The position numbers were made by a program, and so were the translations under genes. Below the pieces are notes generated by a model. That model had not been told where the DNA came from. It saw only the letters and a program-made list of their open reading frames with translations, and searched no databases. DNA of 47,769 bases from the NCBI GenBank assembly GCA_030834695.1, contig JAUQXK010000130.1:1-47769 (forward strand). Reading direction: 5' to 3'. This DNA comes from Desulfobacterales bacterium. GTDB lineage: Bacteria > Desulfobacterota > Desulfobacteria > Desulfobacterales > SpSt-501. Below are positions 22,332-30,913 of the stretch, piece by piece. How positions within the stretch are numbered: position 1 is the stretch's first letter; the number at the start of each line of letters is the position of its first letter.

Positions 22332-23206
22332 ACACGAAAGACCGTGACAATCTCTACAAGCTGTTCCGGGACATGGCGGATGTGTTGGGGACTTCGCGCA
22401 TGACCGAAATCGCGCTGGAGTCCTTCATCCGGGCCATCCAGTCCCTGCGATGCTCGCGCGAAGCCATTCTGCCGCTGTTCAGCGAGCTGTCCGAGTGCAT
22501 CAAGAATTCGCGGCCGCGGGTCGTGCCCCTGATCCACCTGCTGGAGGAGTTCGAGGACGAGATGCGCTTCACGCGCGGCGACGTCGACCTGGAAGCCATC
22601 CGCGCCGACGCGGTGACCACGCTGCAGGACAAGCTCGACGCCTTCCGCGAACGGGTGCAGCGCCTGACCGAAAGAGGCGCCCACTACGTGCAGGACGGCG
22701 ACGTGATCCTGGTGCACTCCGCCAGCGGCGTCGTCATCAAGATCCTGCTGAACGCGAAAGAAAAGCTGCAGCGGACCTTCAGGGTGATCGTGCTGAAGCA
22801 GGACTTCGCCAAGACCCGGCAGCTCATCCAGGCCCTGCTTCAGGCCGGGATCGCGCACGAGGTGGTGCCGGAGTACGACCTCATCCACCACCTGCCCCAG
22901 GCCAGCAAACTTTTCATCGGAGCGGTCGCGGTGACCCCGGACCGCAACGTGGTGGCCTCGGCCGGCACCGCCGGCATCGTGAGCCAATGCCACATCGGCA
23001 AGATTCCGGTCTACTTGTTCGTCAATTCGCTGAAATTCTCGCACCAGTCCTCCCAGGACCAGCATATCCACCGCAAGGAAGAGGCGGAAACGCGCGACGG
23101 CCTGACCTATTCCCTGACCACCTACTCCCACAGCCTCGTGGCGCTTCAGCTCATCGATCATGTGGTCACCGGAACCGGGGAGCTGAAACTCGCACCGGCC
23201 GCCTGA
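22328..23206 (+). CDS. eIF2B alpha/beta/delta-like protein (ribose-1,5-bisphosphate isomerase family)
   Basis: A 292-aa protein of the IF-2B family. An N-terminal helical part (1-110) leads into a Rossmann-like domain with DVILVHSASGVVIKILLNA, FRVIVLKQDFAKTRQLIQALLQAGI, VVPEYDLIHHLPQASKLFIGAVAVTPDRNVVASAGTAGI and GKIPVYLFVNSLKFS. Bacterial relatives isomerise methylthioribose-1-P or ribose-1,5-bisphosphate; exact function here is unknown. Notable is the tight overlap with a permease gene, suggesting that the pair handles a transported sugar-phosphate-like or related compound. A GGCGGCGG-ttct-CCGCCGCC hairpin (23207-23226) follows the stop but lacks a T run. Confidence 0.8.
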   Translation: MNTKDRDNLYKLFRDMADVLGTSRMTEIALESFIRAIQSLRCSREAILPLFSELSECIKNSRPRVVPLIHLLEEFEDEMRFTRGDVDLEAIRADAVTTLQDKLDAFRERVQRLTERGAHYVQDGDVILVHSASGVVIKILLNAKEKLQRTFRVIVLKQDFAKTRQLIQALLQAGIAHEVVPEYDLIHHLPQASKLFIGAVAVTPDRNVVASAGTAGIVSQCHIGKIPVYLFVNSLKFSHQSSQDQHIHRKEEAETRDGLTYSLTTYSHSLVALQLIDHVVTGTGELKLAPAA

Positions 23207-23563
23207 GGCGGCGGTTCTCCGCCGCCGGACCGCTAAAATCCCCCCGCCGCGCTCTGGACGGCCTCGAAAAAAGCCCTCACTCCGGCGCCAGCCCCGGGCA
23301 TGATCCGGGGTTCGCCGGAGCCCAAGGAAGTCGATTTCAAAATCCCCCCCCCGCCTTTGCCAAAAAGGGAGACCGCAGGACGGCGGCTGGTCAATTTCGT
23401 TGCCGCGCCGGACGGTGCTGCGGGCCAAACCCGATTTTTGCGAAGCCGTCATTTTTACATCAAGAAAATGACGATTCGGCCGATTTATCCCTTAACAGCC
23501 GGCCCCTTTGGAAAGGGTCCGAGGCTCGGGATATAAAATACAACGCTTAATCAGGGTGTTATA
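23207..23563. other. Intergenic region with hairpins upstream of the HDOD gene
   Basis: A 357-bp gap. It holds the GC hairpin at 23207-23226 and a perfect 8-bp inverted repeat GTCATTTT (23448-23455)/AAAATGAC (23465-23472) that could be an operator. A TATAAA (23532-23537) is a possible -10, with no convincing -35. No coding frame is convincing. Confidence 0.5.
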
Positions 23564-24562
23564 ATGCAAGTTGAATGCTCCGCCTGCAAGACGCGCTACC
23601 GGGTGAACGACGATTCGATTCCAGCCGGCAAGTCCTTGCGACTGACGTGCAAGACCTGCAAATCACCTATTTTGATAGAGGGAAAGCCGCCCAAACCGGA
23701 AGGGGGGCCGCCCCCCAAAGACGACCCGGCGAGTTTGAAATCGAAAATCACCAAGAGCATCAATGATCTCCCGCTGATCCCGCAGGTGGTGATGGAGATC
23801 CAAAATCAGCTGTCGCAGATGAACGTCAATATGCAGAAGGTGGCCCAGATGATCGAAACCGATCCGGGGATCACCTCCAAAGTCCTGCGCATCGCCAATT
23901 CCGCCTATTACGGGGCCAGCGGCAAGACCTCGACGATCATGCAGGCCTGCGTGATCCTGGGATTGAGAGGCCTTTCCGAGGTGGTGATATTGGCCGGAAG
24001 CGAAAAAGTCCTGTCCGGCAAACTGTCCGGCTACGGATACGATGCCGGCGACCTGTGGCGGCATTCGCTCGCGGTGGCCTACGGTTCGAAGATACTGGCC
24101 AACACGCGGGACCCCGGCATCAGCAGCGCGGCGCACACGGCCGGCCTGATCCATGATATCGGCCGGATCATACTCGATCCCTACATCGGGGAGCGCAAGA
24201 GCCAGATTCAAGATTACATGGAGAAAAATCAAAAGACATTTCTGGACGCCGAGATCGAGTACTTCGGATTCAGCCACGCCGAGGTGGCCGCCGAAGCCTG
24301 CCGGGCCTGGAAATTTCCGGATTTCATGTCGAAGGCGATCTCCTATCATCACGACCCGGCGGGATCGAACGGGGACCTGCTCGCCTACATCCTGCACATG
24401 GCCGACCACATCGCCCTCATGGGCGGGGTCGGATACGACGACGACGACATCTTGAACGAAGTTCAGAAAGACGCGATGTCGTTCCTGCAGCTGAAGCAGT
24501 CCGACCTGAGCGAGATCCTGTTGAAGATCATCGAGTCCGTGAACCAGATCGGCATGGGCTGA
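23564..24562 (+). CDS. Zinc-ribbon plus HDOD-domain signalling protein
   Basis: A 332-aa protein. Residues 1-37 are an MJ0042-type zinc ribbon with two CxxC pairs (CSACKTRY...CKTCKSPI). After a proline-rich linker comes a HDOD domain (about 62-265: INDLPLIPQVVMEIQNQL, DPGITSKVLRIANSAYYG, GLRGLSEVVIL, AAHTAGLIHDIGR). HDOD proteins relate to HD-GYP phosphodiesterases but usually lack full catalytic residues and act as regulatory hubs. The combination with a zinc ribbon is typical of Desulfobacterota. AGGG lies 7 nt before the ATG at 23564. The target is unknown. Confidence 0.85.
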   Translation: MQVECSACKTRYRVNDDSIPAGKSLRLTCKTCKSPILIEGKPPKPEGGPPPKDDPASLKSKITKSINDLPLIPQVVMEIQNQLSQMNVNMQKVAQMIETDPGITSKVLRIANSAYYGASGKTSTIMQACVILGLRGLSEVVILAGSEKVLSGKLSGYGYDAGDLWRHSLAVAYGSKILANTRDPGISSAAHTAGLIHDIGRIILDPYIGERKSQIQDYMEKNQKTFLDAEIEYFGFSHAEVAAEACRAWKFPDFMSKAISYHHDPAGSNGDLLAYILHMADHIALMGGVGYDDDDILNEVQKDAMSFLQLKQSDLSEILLKIIESVNQIGMG

Positions 24563-24610
24563 AGGCCGACCCGGGGCCGGCCGGCAGCGGAAAAGGCTGC
24601 GGAAAAGACT

Positions 24611-24638
24611 TTGAGCGCCGAGGCAACCATGGTATAAT
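24611..24638 (+). promoter_or_regulatory. Sigma-70 promoter, leaderless transcript likely
   Basis: TTGAGC (24611-24616), 16-bp spacer, perfect TATAAT (24633-24638). The expected transcription start, about 7 nt downstream, falls on the ATG at 24645, so the following small gene would be translated from a leaderless mRNA. Confidence 0.6.
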
Positions 24639-24644
24639 GATGCC

Positions 24645-24878
24645 ATGGAGTTAACGCTGAAGCTTGTTTACTACCTGCTCGGGTTGAACGCGGTCATCGT
24701 CTTCATGGCGCTCTCCTTTTATCTCCTGATCGGGCGCCGCCAGAAAATCAAGGTCGATTTCGAAGAGTATTTGGCCAGCCTTCCCAGGGGCACCATCTTC
24801 CGCGACCCGTATGTTCTGGTCGACGGCAAGTGGGTCAAATCGGATCAAGGCCCCCCCGCCGGCTCGCCCAACCTTTAG
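24645..24878 (+). CDS. Small single-pass membrane protein, unknown
   Basis: A 77-aa protein with one N-terminal helix (about 5-28: LKLVYYLLGLNAVIVFMALSFYLLIG), a basic patch (RRQKIK) and a hydrophilic C-terminus (EEYLASLPRGTIFRDPYVLVDGKWVKSD). No family recognised. No Shine-Dalgarno; the promoter spacing predicts a leaderless mRNA. Confidence 0.6.
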   Translation: MELTLKLVYYLLGLNAVIVFMALSFYLLIGRRQKIKVDFEEYLASLPRGTIFRDPYVLVDGKWVKSDQGPPAGSPNL

Positions 24879-25012
24879 CCCTTCCAGTGCTGCAAACGCC
24901 CCTGGCGCACTCAGCGTTCCCGCCCCCCGCCGGCCGGTTGAAAATCGTCGAATAATCCGGGATAATGCGAATCCACGCCGTTGAGCAGAAGAGATCGGCT
25001 GCGCAGGTCGTT

Positions 25013-25600
25013 ATGGATTCATCCAGACTGTTGAGCGAATTGATTGCGGACCACGCCCGCCTGATCGAGCGGATTCCGCGGATCGACGGCATCCAGAGGT
25101 CGGCCGAGCGGCTCGCGGAGACGCTCCGGCAGGGGCATAAAATCCTGGTCTGCGGCAACGGCGGCAGCGCTGCGGACGCGCAGCATTTTGCCGCCGAGCT
25201 GATCGGCGGTTTCGAAAAACGACGCGAACCGCTGCCGGCCCTGGCGCTGCCGGCCGACCCGGCCGTGCTCACGGCGCTGGGAAACGACGACGGGTTCGAG
25301 CGGGTGTTCGCCAGGCAGGTCGACGGCCTGGGCCGGCCGGGCGATGCGCTGGTCGCGATTTCCACCTCCGGCAATTCCGTCAACGTGGTGGCTGCGGTCG
25401 AAGCCGCGAGACAACGCGGCATGACGAGCATCGGGCTGCTGGGAAAGGACGGCGGCCGGCTCGGCGCCCTCGTCGACATCGCCGTGGTGGCGCCGCACGC
25501 CGCAACGGCACGGGTTCAGGAGGCGCATATCGTCATCCTGCATTTCTGGGCGGCCGTCATCGAGCGGCGGCTTTTTCCCGAGGTCAGCGATGGCCGCTGA
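25013..25600 (+). CDS. gmhA: Phosphoheptose isomerase (SIS domain)
   Basis: Converts sedoheptulose-7-phosphate to D-glycero-D-manno-heptose-7-phosphate in the cytosol, the first step of ADP-heptose synthesis. The SIS domain carries VCGNGGSAADAQHFAAELIGGF (about 45-66) and ISTSGNSVNVVAA, with FERVFARQV and the C-terminal QEAHIVILHFWAAVIE helix, all GmhA hallmarks. The start is uncertain: ATG 25013 has CAGG 5 nt upstream and fits family length (195 aa); ATG 24965 would add 16 residues. Overlaps hldE by 11 bp. Confidence 0.87.
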   Translation: MDSSRLLSELIADHARLIERIPRIDGIQRSAERLAETLRQGHKILVCGNGGSAADAQHFAAELIGGFEKRREPLPALALPADPAVLTALGNDDGFERVFARQVDGLGRPGDALVAISTSGNSVNVVAAVEAARQRGMTSIGLLGKDGGRLGALVDIAVVAPHAATARVQEAHIVILHFWAAVIERRLFPEVSDGR

Positions 25601-27143
25601 CCCCGATTGCACCGGTCGAGGGGCCGGCCTGGCGTTCGGCGTCGACTGGAACGAATTCGACCGCCGGCACGTTCTGGTCGTCGGCGACCTGATGCTCGAC
25701 CGGTACCTGTGGGGGGACGTCGAGCGGATCTCGCCGGAAGCGCCCGTGCCGGTGGTCCGGGTCCGGAATCGATCCGACGCCGCAGGGGGCGCCGGCAACG
25801 TGGCCGCGAACCTGATCGGCCTGGGGGCCCGGGTGACGCTGGTCGGCGTCCGCGGCGCCGATGAAGCCGGCCGGCGGCTGAGCGCGCTGATGCGTCAACC
25901 GGACTTTCGGGATCTCAGCATCGAATGCGCCGCACGGCCGACGACCACCAAGACCCGGATCGTCTCCGGCGGCCAGCAGCTCCTGCGGCTGGACGAGGAG
26001 CAGATCCGGCCGGTCGGCCCGGAGATCGTTCAGGCGGCGCTCCGGCACATCGGCCAGGCGGCCGAAACGGCCGACGCCATCGTCCTGTCCGACTACGGCA
26101 AGGGGATGCTTCAAGCGCCGGATCTGTGCGCGGCCGCCGTCCGGATCGCCCAAACGCGCGGAATCCCGATCCTGGTGGACCCGAAGGGCCGCGATTGGGA
26201 GCGCTACCGCGGCGCCACCTGCCTGACGCCCAACCGCCGCGAAATCGAGGCGTTCGACGGCTCGCCGATCGAAACCGACGATCAACTCGGCGCCGTCATG
26301 CAGCGCACCCTGCGCCGGCTCGGTCTTTCGCGGCTGCTGGTGACGCAGGGCGCTTCCGGCATGTGTCTAATGGGCGCGGACGGGGTTCCGCTGTTCATCC
26401 CGACCCGGGCGCGGCAGGTCTATGACGTGTCCGGCGCCGGCGACACCGTCATCGCGACCCTGGCCCTGGCCGTCGCCTCCGGGATCGGCTTTGCGGATGC
26501 GGCCCGGCTGGCGAACCTGGCGGCCGGGGTCGTGGTCGGCAAGGTGGGAACCCAGCCGATCAACCGGCTCGAGCTGGAGCAAGCCGTGCGCGCCCACGGC
26601 GCCGCGCCGGGCGGCGGCCCCCATCCCAAGCTGTTTGCAGCGGACGCCGCGCTCATCCAGGTCGATGCCTGGCGGGCGAACGGCGCAAAGGTCGTATTCA
26701 CGAACGGCTGCTTCGACCTGCTGCACCCGGGCCATGTTCACCTGCTGAACCGGGCGAGGGACCTCGGACGGCGGCTGGTGGTGGGGCTCAATGCGGACGC
26801 CTCGGTCGCGCGGCTGAAGGGGCCCGGCCGGCCGATTCTCAACGAGCGCGACCGCGCCGCCGTCCTGGGGGCGCTCGACTGCGTCGACCTGGTGGTGCTC
26901 TTCGACGAGGACACGCCGGAGCGCCTGATCGCGCGGCTGAAGCCCGACATCCTCGTCAAGGGCGCCGACTACCGGCTGGACCAGGTGGCCGGGCGCGAGA
27001 TCGTCGAATCCTACGGCGGGAGCGTGCGGTTGATCGAGGTGATCGAGGGCTACAGCACCACCGGAATCGCCCGCAAGCTGCGGCAGGCCGGGTCCGGCGC
27101 GGCTGCGGACCCGCCGGAGGGAAGCGGGCGGTTGCGGCCGTGA
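25590..27143 (+). CDS. hldE: Bifunctional heptose-7-phosphate kinase / heptose-1-phosphate adenylyltransferase
   Basis: A 517-aa fusion of a ribokinase-like kinase (about 15-330: VVGDLMLDRYLWGDVERISPEAPVPV, GAGNVAAN, VSGAGDTVIATLA with catalytic Asp) and a cytidylyltransferase-like domain (about 365-505: FTNGCFDLLHPGHVHLL with the HxGH motif, VLGALDCVDLVVLFDEDTPE, IEGYSTTGIARKLR). It makes ADP-heptose with gmhA; the intermediate phosphatase gmhB is not in the window. The supply suits LPS core or a heptose-bearing EPS. Its ATG overlaps the gmhA stop. Confidence 0.93.
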   Translation: MAADPDCTGRGAGLAFGVDWNEFDRRHVLVVGDLMLDRYLWGDVERISPEAPVPVVRVRNRSDAAGGAGNVAANLIGLGARVTLVGVRGADEAGRRLSALMRQPDFRDLSIECAARPTTTKTRIVSGGQQLLRLDEEQIRPVGPEIVQAALRHIGQAAETADAIVLSDYGKGMLQAPDLCAAAVRIAQTRGIPILVDPKGRDWERYRGATCLTPNRREIEAFDGSPIETDDQLGAVMQRTLRRLGLSRLLVTQGASGMCLMGADGVPLFIPTRARQVYDVSGAGDTVIATLALAVASGIGFADAARLANLAAGVVVGKVGTQPINRLELEQAVRAHGAAPGGGPHPKLFAADAALIQVDAWRANGAKVVFTNGCFDLLHPGHVHLLNRARDLGRRLVVGLNADASVARLKGPGRPILNERDRAAVLGALDCVDLVVLFDEDTPERLIARLKPDILVKGADYRLDQVAGREIVESYGGSVRLIEVIEGYSTTGIARKLRQAGSGAAADPPEGSGRLRP

Positions 27144-27177
27144 GGCGGCGGCGGCGTTCGGCCGCCCCCGGGAGGAG

Positions 27178-28314
27178 CTACTTCTTGGCCGGCGCCGCGG
27201 CGGACAGGCCCTGCAGCTTCTGTTGCAGCATCCGGCCGGCGCGCCGCAGGCTCTGGTTCTCCGCTTCGAGACGCGCCAGCTGGCGCACCAGCTCCTCCTT
27301 CTGGAGGCGCTCCTGCCGGAGCAGGTGGATGAGCTGCCGGAACTGGTCCTCGCGGAGCTTCTGGGAGTGTTTTTCCATGCTTTGCAGCTGGCCGGCCACC
27401 AGCTGTTTGAGGTCCTTCAGGTCTTCCTCGAGTGCACCCAGCTTGCGTTCAAAACCGTTGCCGTGGGGGGCCGGGCCGTCGGCCGGCGCCGCCATCGGGG
27501 CGGCCGCCAGCCCGACACCCAGGTTGTCCTTGCTGATCTGGCGGATCGTGTCCTGGCCGATCTGCCGGGCGCCCTCGGCAAACCCGTACACGAGCGCGGC
27601 CTGGCAGGCCAGGTTGATCGCCCGGGGGATGCCGCCCGAGAGATGGTGGATCCGATCGACGGCGGCCGGGGTGAAGAGGTCCGGGTTGCCGCCGGCCTTG
27701 GCGAGGCGGTGGGCGATGTAGTTTCCGGTTTCCGGGCGGTCGAGGCCCGTCAGGTGGTAGCTGGCGGCGATCCGCTGCGCGAACTGCCGCAGCGCGGGCT
27801 GCTTCAGGCGGGCGACGAGCTCGGGCTGCCCGACCAGCATGATTTGAATCAGCGAGCGGTCGTCGCTCTGCAGGTTGGAGAGCATGCGCACTTCTTCGAG
27901 GGCCGCGTCGGACAGGTTCTGCCCCTCGTCGATGATCAAGAGCACCCGCCGGCGCCGGGCGTAGCGGTCGACCAGAAACTGGTTCAGGGCCATCAACCGG
28001 TCGGCCTTGCCGCCCGGCGGCCGGGCGATCTCGAACTCGTCGAGAATGAGATCCAGGAGCTCGTCGGCGGTGACGTTGGTGTTGAAGATGACGGCCGCAT
28101 CGAGGTCGGACTCCAGCCGGCTCAGAATATACTGCACCAGGGTGGTTTTGCCCGCGCCGATCTCGCCGGTCAGCAGGATGAAGCCCACGTTCTCGGTGAG
28201 GCCGTACTCCAGGTAGGTCAGCGCCGTATCGTGCTTGGCGCTGCGGTAGAGAAAGGCCGGGTCCGGCGTGATCTGAAACGGTTTTTCGCTGAATCCGTAA
28301 AAGGGTTCGTACAT
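27178..28314 (-). CDS. Exosortase-system ATPase (ExeA-like AAA+)
   Basis: A 378-aa ATPase of the type found beside exosortase EPS genes (TIGR03015-like). MYEPFYGFSEKPFQITPDPAFLYRSAKH is the family N-terminus. Walker A is GEIGAGKTTLVQYI (about 50-63), Walker B VLLIIDEGQNL (about 128-138), and the C-terminal 90 residues form a long coiled coil (LRQERLQKEELVRQLARLEAENQSLRR). It is thought to act at the inner membrane in EPS export/assembly, though its exact role is unproven. Last gene of the minus-strand operon and convergent with hldE, 34 bp apart. GAGG lies 7 nt before the ATG. Confidence 0.88.
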   Translation of the reverse strand: MYEPFYGFSEKPFQITPDPAFLYRSAKHDTALTYLEYGLTENVGFILLTGEIGAGKTTLVQYILSRLESDLDAAVIFNTNVTADELLDLILDEFEIARPPGGKADRLMALNQFLVDRYARRRRVLLIIDEGQNLSDAALEEVRMLSNLQSDDRSLIQIMLVGQPELVARLKQPALRQFAQRIAASYHLTGLDRPETGNYIAHRLAKAGGNPDLFTPAAVDRIHHLSGGIPRAINLACQAALVYGFAEGARQIGQDTIRQISKDNLGVGLAAAPMAAPADGPAPHGNGFERKLGALEEDLKDLKQLVAGQLQSMEKHSQKLREDQFRQLIHLLRQERLQKEELVRQLARLEAENQSLRRAGRMLQQKLQGLSAAAPAKK

Positions 28315-28386
28315 GAGGACACCTCTTTATCGCGCAGCGCCCGCCGCTCACGGCCCCGGGCGCGAAAGAAACCCATCCGGCGGCGC

Positions 28387-29205
28387 TCAGCGGTCCGGCG
28401 CTTGGCGCGGCGGCCGCTCCCGGCGGTTGAGCACGAAGCCCAGAAACTTCTCCGGCGGCAGCAGGGCGAGCGCCTTCTTGGCGTCGCGCAGGTCCGTCCG
28501 GCCCTCGGCCACCACCATGACGATGCCGTCCACGTGCGCGGCGAGCGCGATCGCATCCGCCCCGCCCAGCACCGGCGCGCTGTCGAACAGGATGTAGCGG
28601 TCCTCGTAGCGCGACTTCAGCTCCTGCACCAGGGCCTTCATCCGCGGGGAGCCGAGCAGCTCCGCGCTGTTCCGCGCGGTGCGGGCGCCCGAGATGACGG
28701 TCATCTGGGCGATGCCCGGCCAGGTGATCAGCGCCTTCAGCTCCCGGTCGCCCGCCAGATGGTCCACCAGCCCCAGCGGCCATTCGTAGCCGAGCGTGCG
28801 GTGGACGGCCTGCTGCCGCAGGTCGCCGTCCACCAGCAGCACGGTCTGATTGTAGGCCTTGGCGAAGGTCAGCGCCAGGTTGACCGCGGTGAGCGTCTTG
28901 CCTTCGGCTTTGTGCGGGCTGGTGATCATCACCGTGCGGCCGCCGCGGGGGCGGGTCAGGTGCTGGATTTGGGTCCGCAGGAGCTTGTAGGGTTCGATCT
29001 CCGGCGCGTCCGGCGATATGCCGATGCAGTGGCGGTCGATAAGCGTTTGCGGGTCGAGCTCGATGCGGCTGGACTCGGCGTAGACCGGCGGCTGCCAGTC
29101 GGCGCTCCGGGCCGGCCGGGGCGCGCGGAGATATTGCACCGGCGCACGTTCGGACGCTTCGTTGCGCAGTTCCCTGGCTTTTTCGAGCGCTTTTTTGAGT
29201 TTCAC
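28387..29205 (-). CDS. CpsD/CapB-like tyrosine-kinase-type ATPase of EPS assembly
   Basis: A 272-aa P-loop protein. ITSPHKAEGKTLTAVNLAL (about 93-111) is the Walker A region with KAEGKT in place of the common GEGKS; VLLVDGDLRQ is Walker A' and YILFDSAPVLGGADAIAL the switch/Walker B. It belongs to the BY-kinase family that controls polymer length with a Wzz protein, matching the gene next upstream (22 bp gap). The C-terminus (NRRERPPRQAPDR) lacks the tyrosine cluster used for autophosphorylation, so regulation may differ. GTG start with GGGAG 8 nt upstream. Confidence 0.87.
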   Translation of the reverse strand: MKLKKALEKARELRNEASERAPVQYLRAPRPARSADWQPPVYAESSRIELDPQTLIDRHCIGISPDAPEIEPYKLLRTQIQHLTRPRGGRTVMITSPHKAEGKTLTAVNLALTFAKAYNQTVLLVDGDLRQQAVHRTLGYEWPLGLVDHLAGDRELKALITWPGIAQMTVISGARTARNSAELLGSPRMKALVQELKSRYEDRYILFDSAPVLGGADAIALAAHVDGIVMVVAEGRTDLRDAKKALALLPPEKFLGFVLNRRERPPRQAPDR

Positions 29206-29227
29206 GAGCGGACTCCCTGGCGGGCGG

Positions 29228-30811
29228 CTAGAGGTCGAGCCGCCGGGTGATTTTGGCCCACAGCACGTCCAGGTCCATGACCAGGAAGTGGACGATCACG
29301 ATGCCGGCGGCCACGGCGGCGGCGATGCCCACGATCGCGGCGGCGCGCGTGCGGCGCTGGCGGGCGAGGTCGGCCGGCGACCGGATGACGGGGATGCCGG
29401 CCAGCACCGGAAAGCGGGTTTCGGCTTCGAGCCGGTCGGGGCCGCGCACGGCATTGTCGCCGAACTCCCGCAATGCCGCCGCGCCGACCCCGGCGCCGAT
29501 GCCCAGCACGACGCCGATCAGCCCGATGGCCAGGCGGTTGGGCTTGAACGGCTTCTCGGGCAGCCGCGGCGGTTCGATCAGGTTGAACCGTTCGCCTTTC
29601 TGCTCCTTTTCCAGCCCGTGGGCCACCTGCGCCTCCATCAGCTTGCGCATCAGGTCGTTCACCTTGGCCTGGGTGCTGTTGCGGGCGGAGACCAGGGCGT
29701 TGTAGTCCTCCTCCACCCGGGGAATGGCGGCGATGCGGCGGCGGTACTCGGCCGCCTCGGCGTTCAGCCGTTCGGTCTGCCGCAGGGCGGACTGGAGGTC
29801 GGCGCGGGTTGCGGCCAGCTGCGCCGACAGGGTGATATAGGCCGGGTGGTCGGGCGGTGCGCCCTTCCGGCCGCGGGACGCATCGATGCCGCGCAGGGTG
29901 GCATCGAGCTCGGCGATCTCGGCGCGGGTCTTCTTGACGTCGGGGTGTTCGTCCGAGAAGCGCTGGACCAGGGCCACGAGCTGGATCTTGAGCTCCTCGA
30001 AGCGCTTGCGGCTGGCGAGCTCCTCCTCTTTCTCGATGTGGGGCTTCACGCCGGCGAGCTGGGTCTGCAGGGACCCTTCGCGCTCGCGGAGGCCGCGGAT
30101 CAGCTCGTTCGTGGCCTCCTGGCTGCGCTCGATGTTGTTCAGGCTCTGGATGTTCACCTGGAGCATTTCGGGCAGCGAGTTGATGTTGGCCTGCTTGAAG
30201 ACGGCCAGCCGGGACTCGACGCCGGCCAATTCCTCTTTGACCCGCGCCATCTCGCCCTCCAGGAAGGCGCTCGTCTCCGCGGCCTGCTTGGTGCGCTCCT
30301 TCAGATTCTCCTCGAGAAAGAGCGAGGTCAGCACGGTGGCGACCTGCTGGACCTTGGCGGGGTCTTTGCCCTGGTAGGCGAGGGTGAAGGCGATCGTGGC
30401 GGCGGTGGGTTTGCCCGTGCGGCGGTCCATGACGTCGGCGCTCACCGGCTTGAGCTCGGTGTCCTTGCGCATCTGCTCGACGATTTCCTCGGTGGTCTTC
30501 TTGTCCTGCAGCTCGGGGTACAGGCCGAAGCGCTGGATGATCTCCAGCAGCCGGGTGAAGCTCATGATGCGCTGATTGATCTGCTGGATGCGCTGTTCGG
30601 CGAAGCTCGTCACCGTGGTCGTGACAAAGTCGGCCGGGATCTCCTGCTCTTCGATCAGGATCGTGGCGGTCGAGCGGTAGACCGGCGGAAGCAGAGCGGC
30701 CACCAGGCCCGCCAGCCCGACCACGATCAGGGCCGGCAGGATCAGGCTTTTCTTCCGCCGCCGCACGATCGCCAGCAGGTCGGCGGGCGTCATGGCAACC
30801 GGTTGGTCCAT
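29228..30811 (-). CDS. Wzz/GNVR-type polysaccharide chain-length determinant
   Basis: A 527-aa inner-membrane protein with helices near each end (about 23-43 and 485-510). It has long periplasmic coiled coils (ERIQQINQRIMSFTRLLEI; ELAGVESRLAVFKQANINSLPEM; LEKEQKGERFNLIEPPRLPEKPFKPNRL), the last being the GNVR-type loop before the second helix. It is the co-polymerase partner of the downstream kinase. Exosortase EPS systems commonly carry this split form (Wzz and kinase as separate genes). GGAG lies 6 nt before the ATG. Confidence 0.9.
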   Translation of the reverse strand: MDQPVAMTPADLLAIVRRRKKSLILPALIVVGLAGLVAALLPPVYRSTATILIEEQEIPADFVTTTVTSFAEQRIQQINQRIMSFTRLLEIIQRFGLYPELQDKKTTEEIVEQMRKDTELKPVSADVMDRRTGKPTAATIAFTLAYQGKDPAKVQQVATVLTSLFLEENLKERTKQAAETSAFLEGEMARVKEELAGVESRLAVFKQANINSLPEMLQVNIQSLNNIERSQEATNELIRGLREREGSLQTQLAGVKPHIEKEEELASRKRFEELKIQLVALVQRFSDEHPDVKKTRAEIAELDATLRGIDASRGRKGAPPDHPAYITLSAQLAATRADLQSALRQTERLNAEAAEYRRRIAAIPRVEEDYNALVSARNSTQAKVNDLMRKLMEAQVAHGLEKEQKGERFNLIEPPRLPEKPFKPNRLAIGLIGVVLGIGAGVGAAALREFGDNAVRGPDRLEAETRFPVLAGIPVIRSPADLARQRRTRAAAIVGIAAAVAAGIVIVHFLVMDLDVLWAKITRRLDL

Positions 30812-30913
30812 GGGTGGCTCCGTGAAAGTTCGTTCACCGCCATCGTCGGCCGGTGAATCAAAGACGTTGATCGCTGAACGAAAAGCGTCAAAAAAGATCC
30901 TCTGGTCGTTTTC

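Noticed and set aside
27223-29250. Long + strand open frame (675 codons) across the ATPase and kinase genes
   Set aside because: Low-complexity antisense translation; the minus-strand genes have Walker motifs, starts and ribosome sites.
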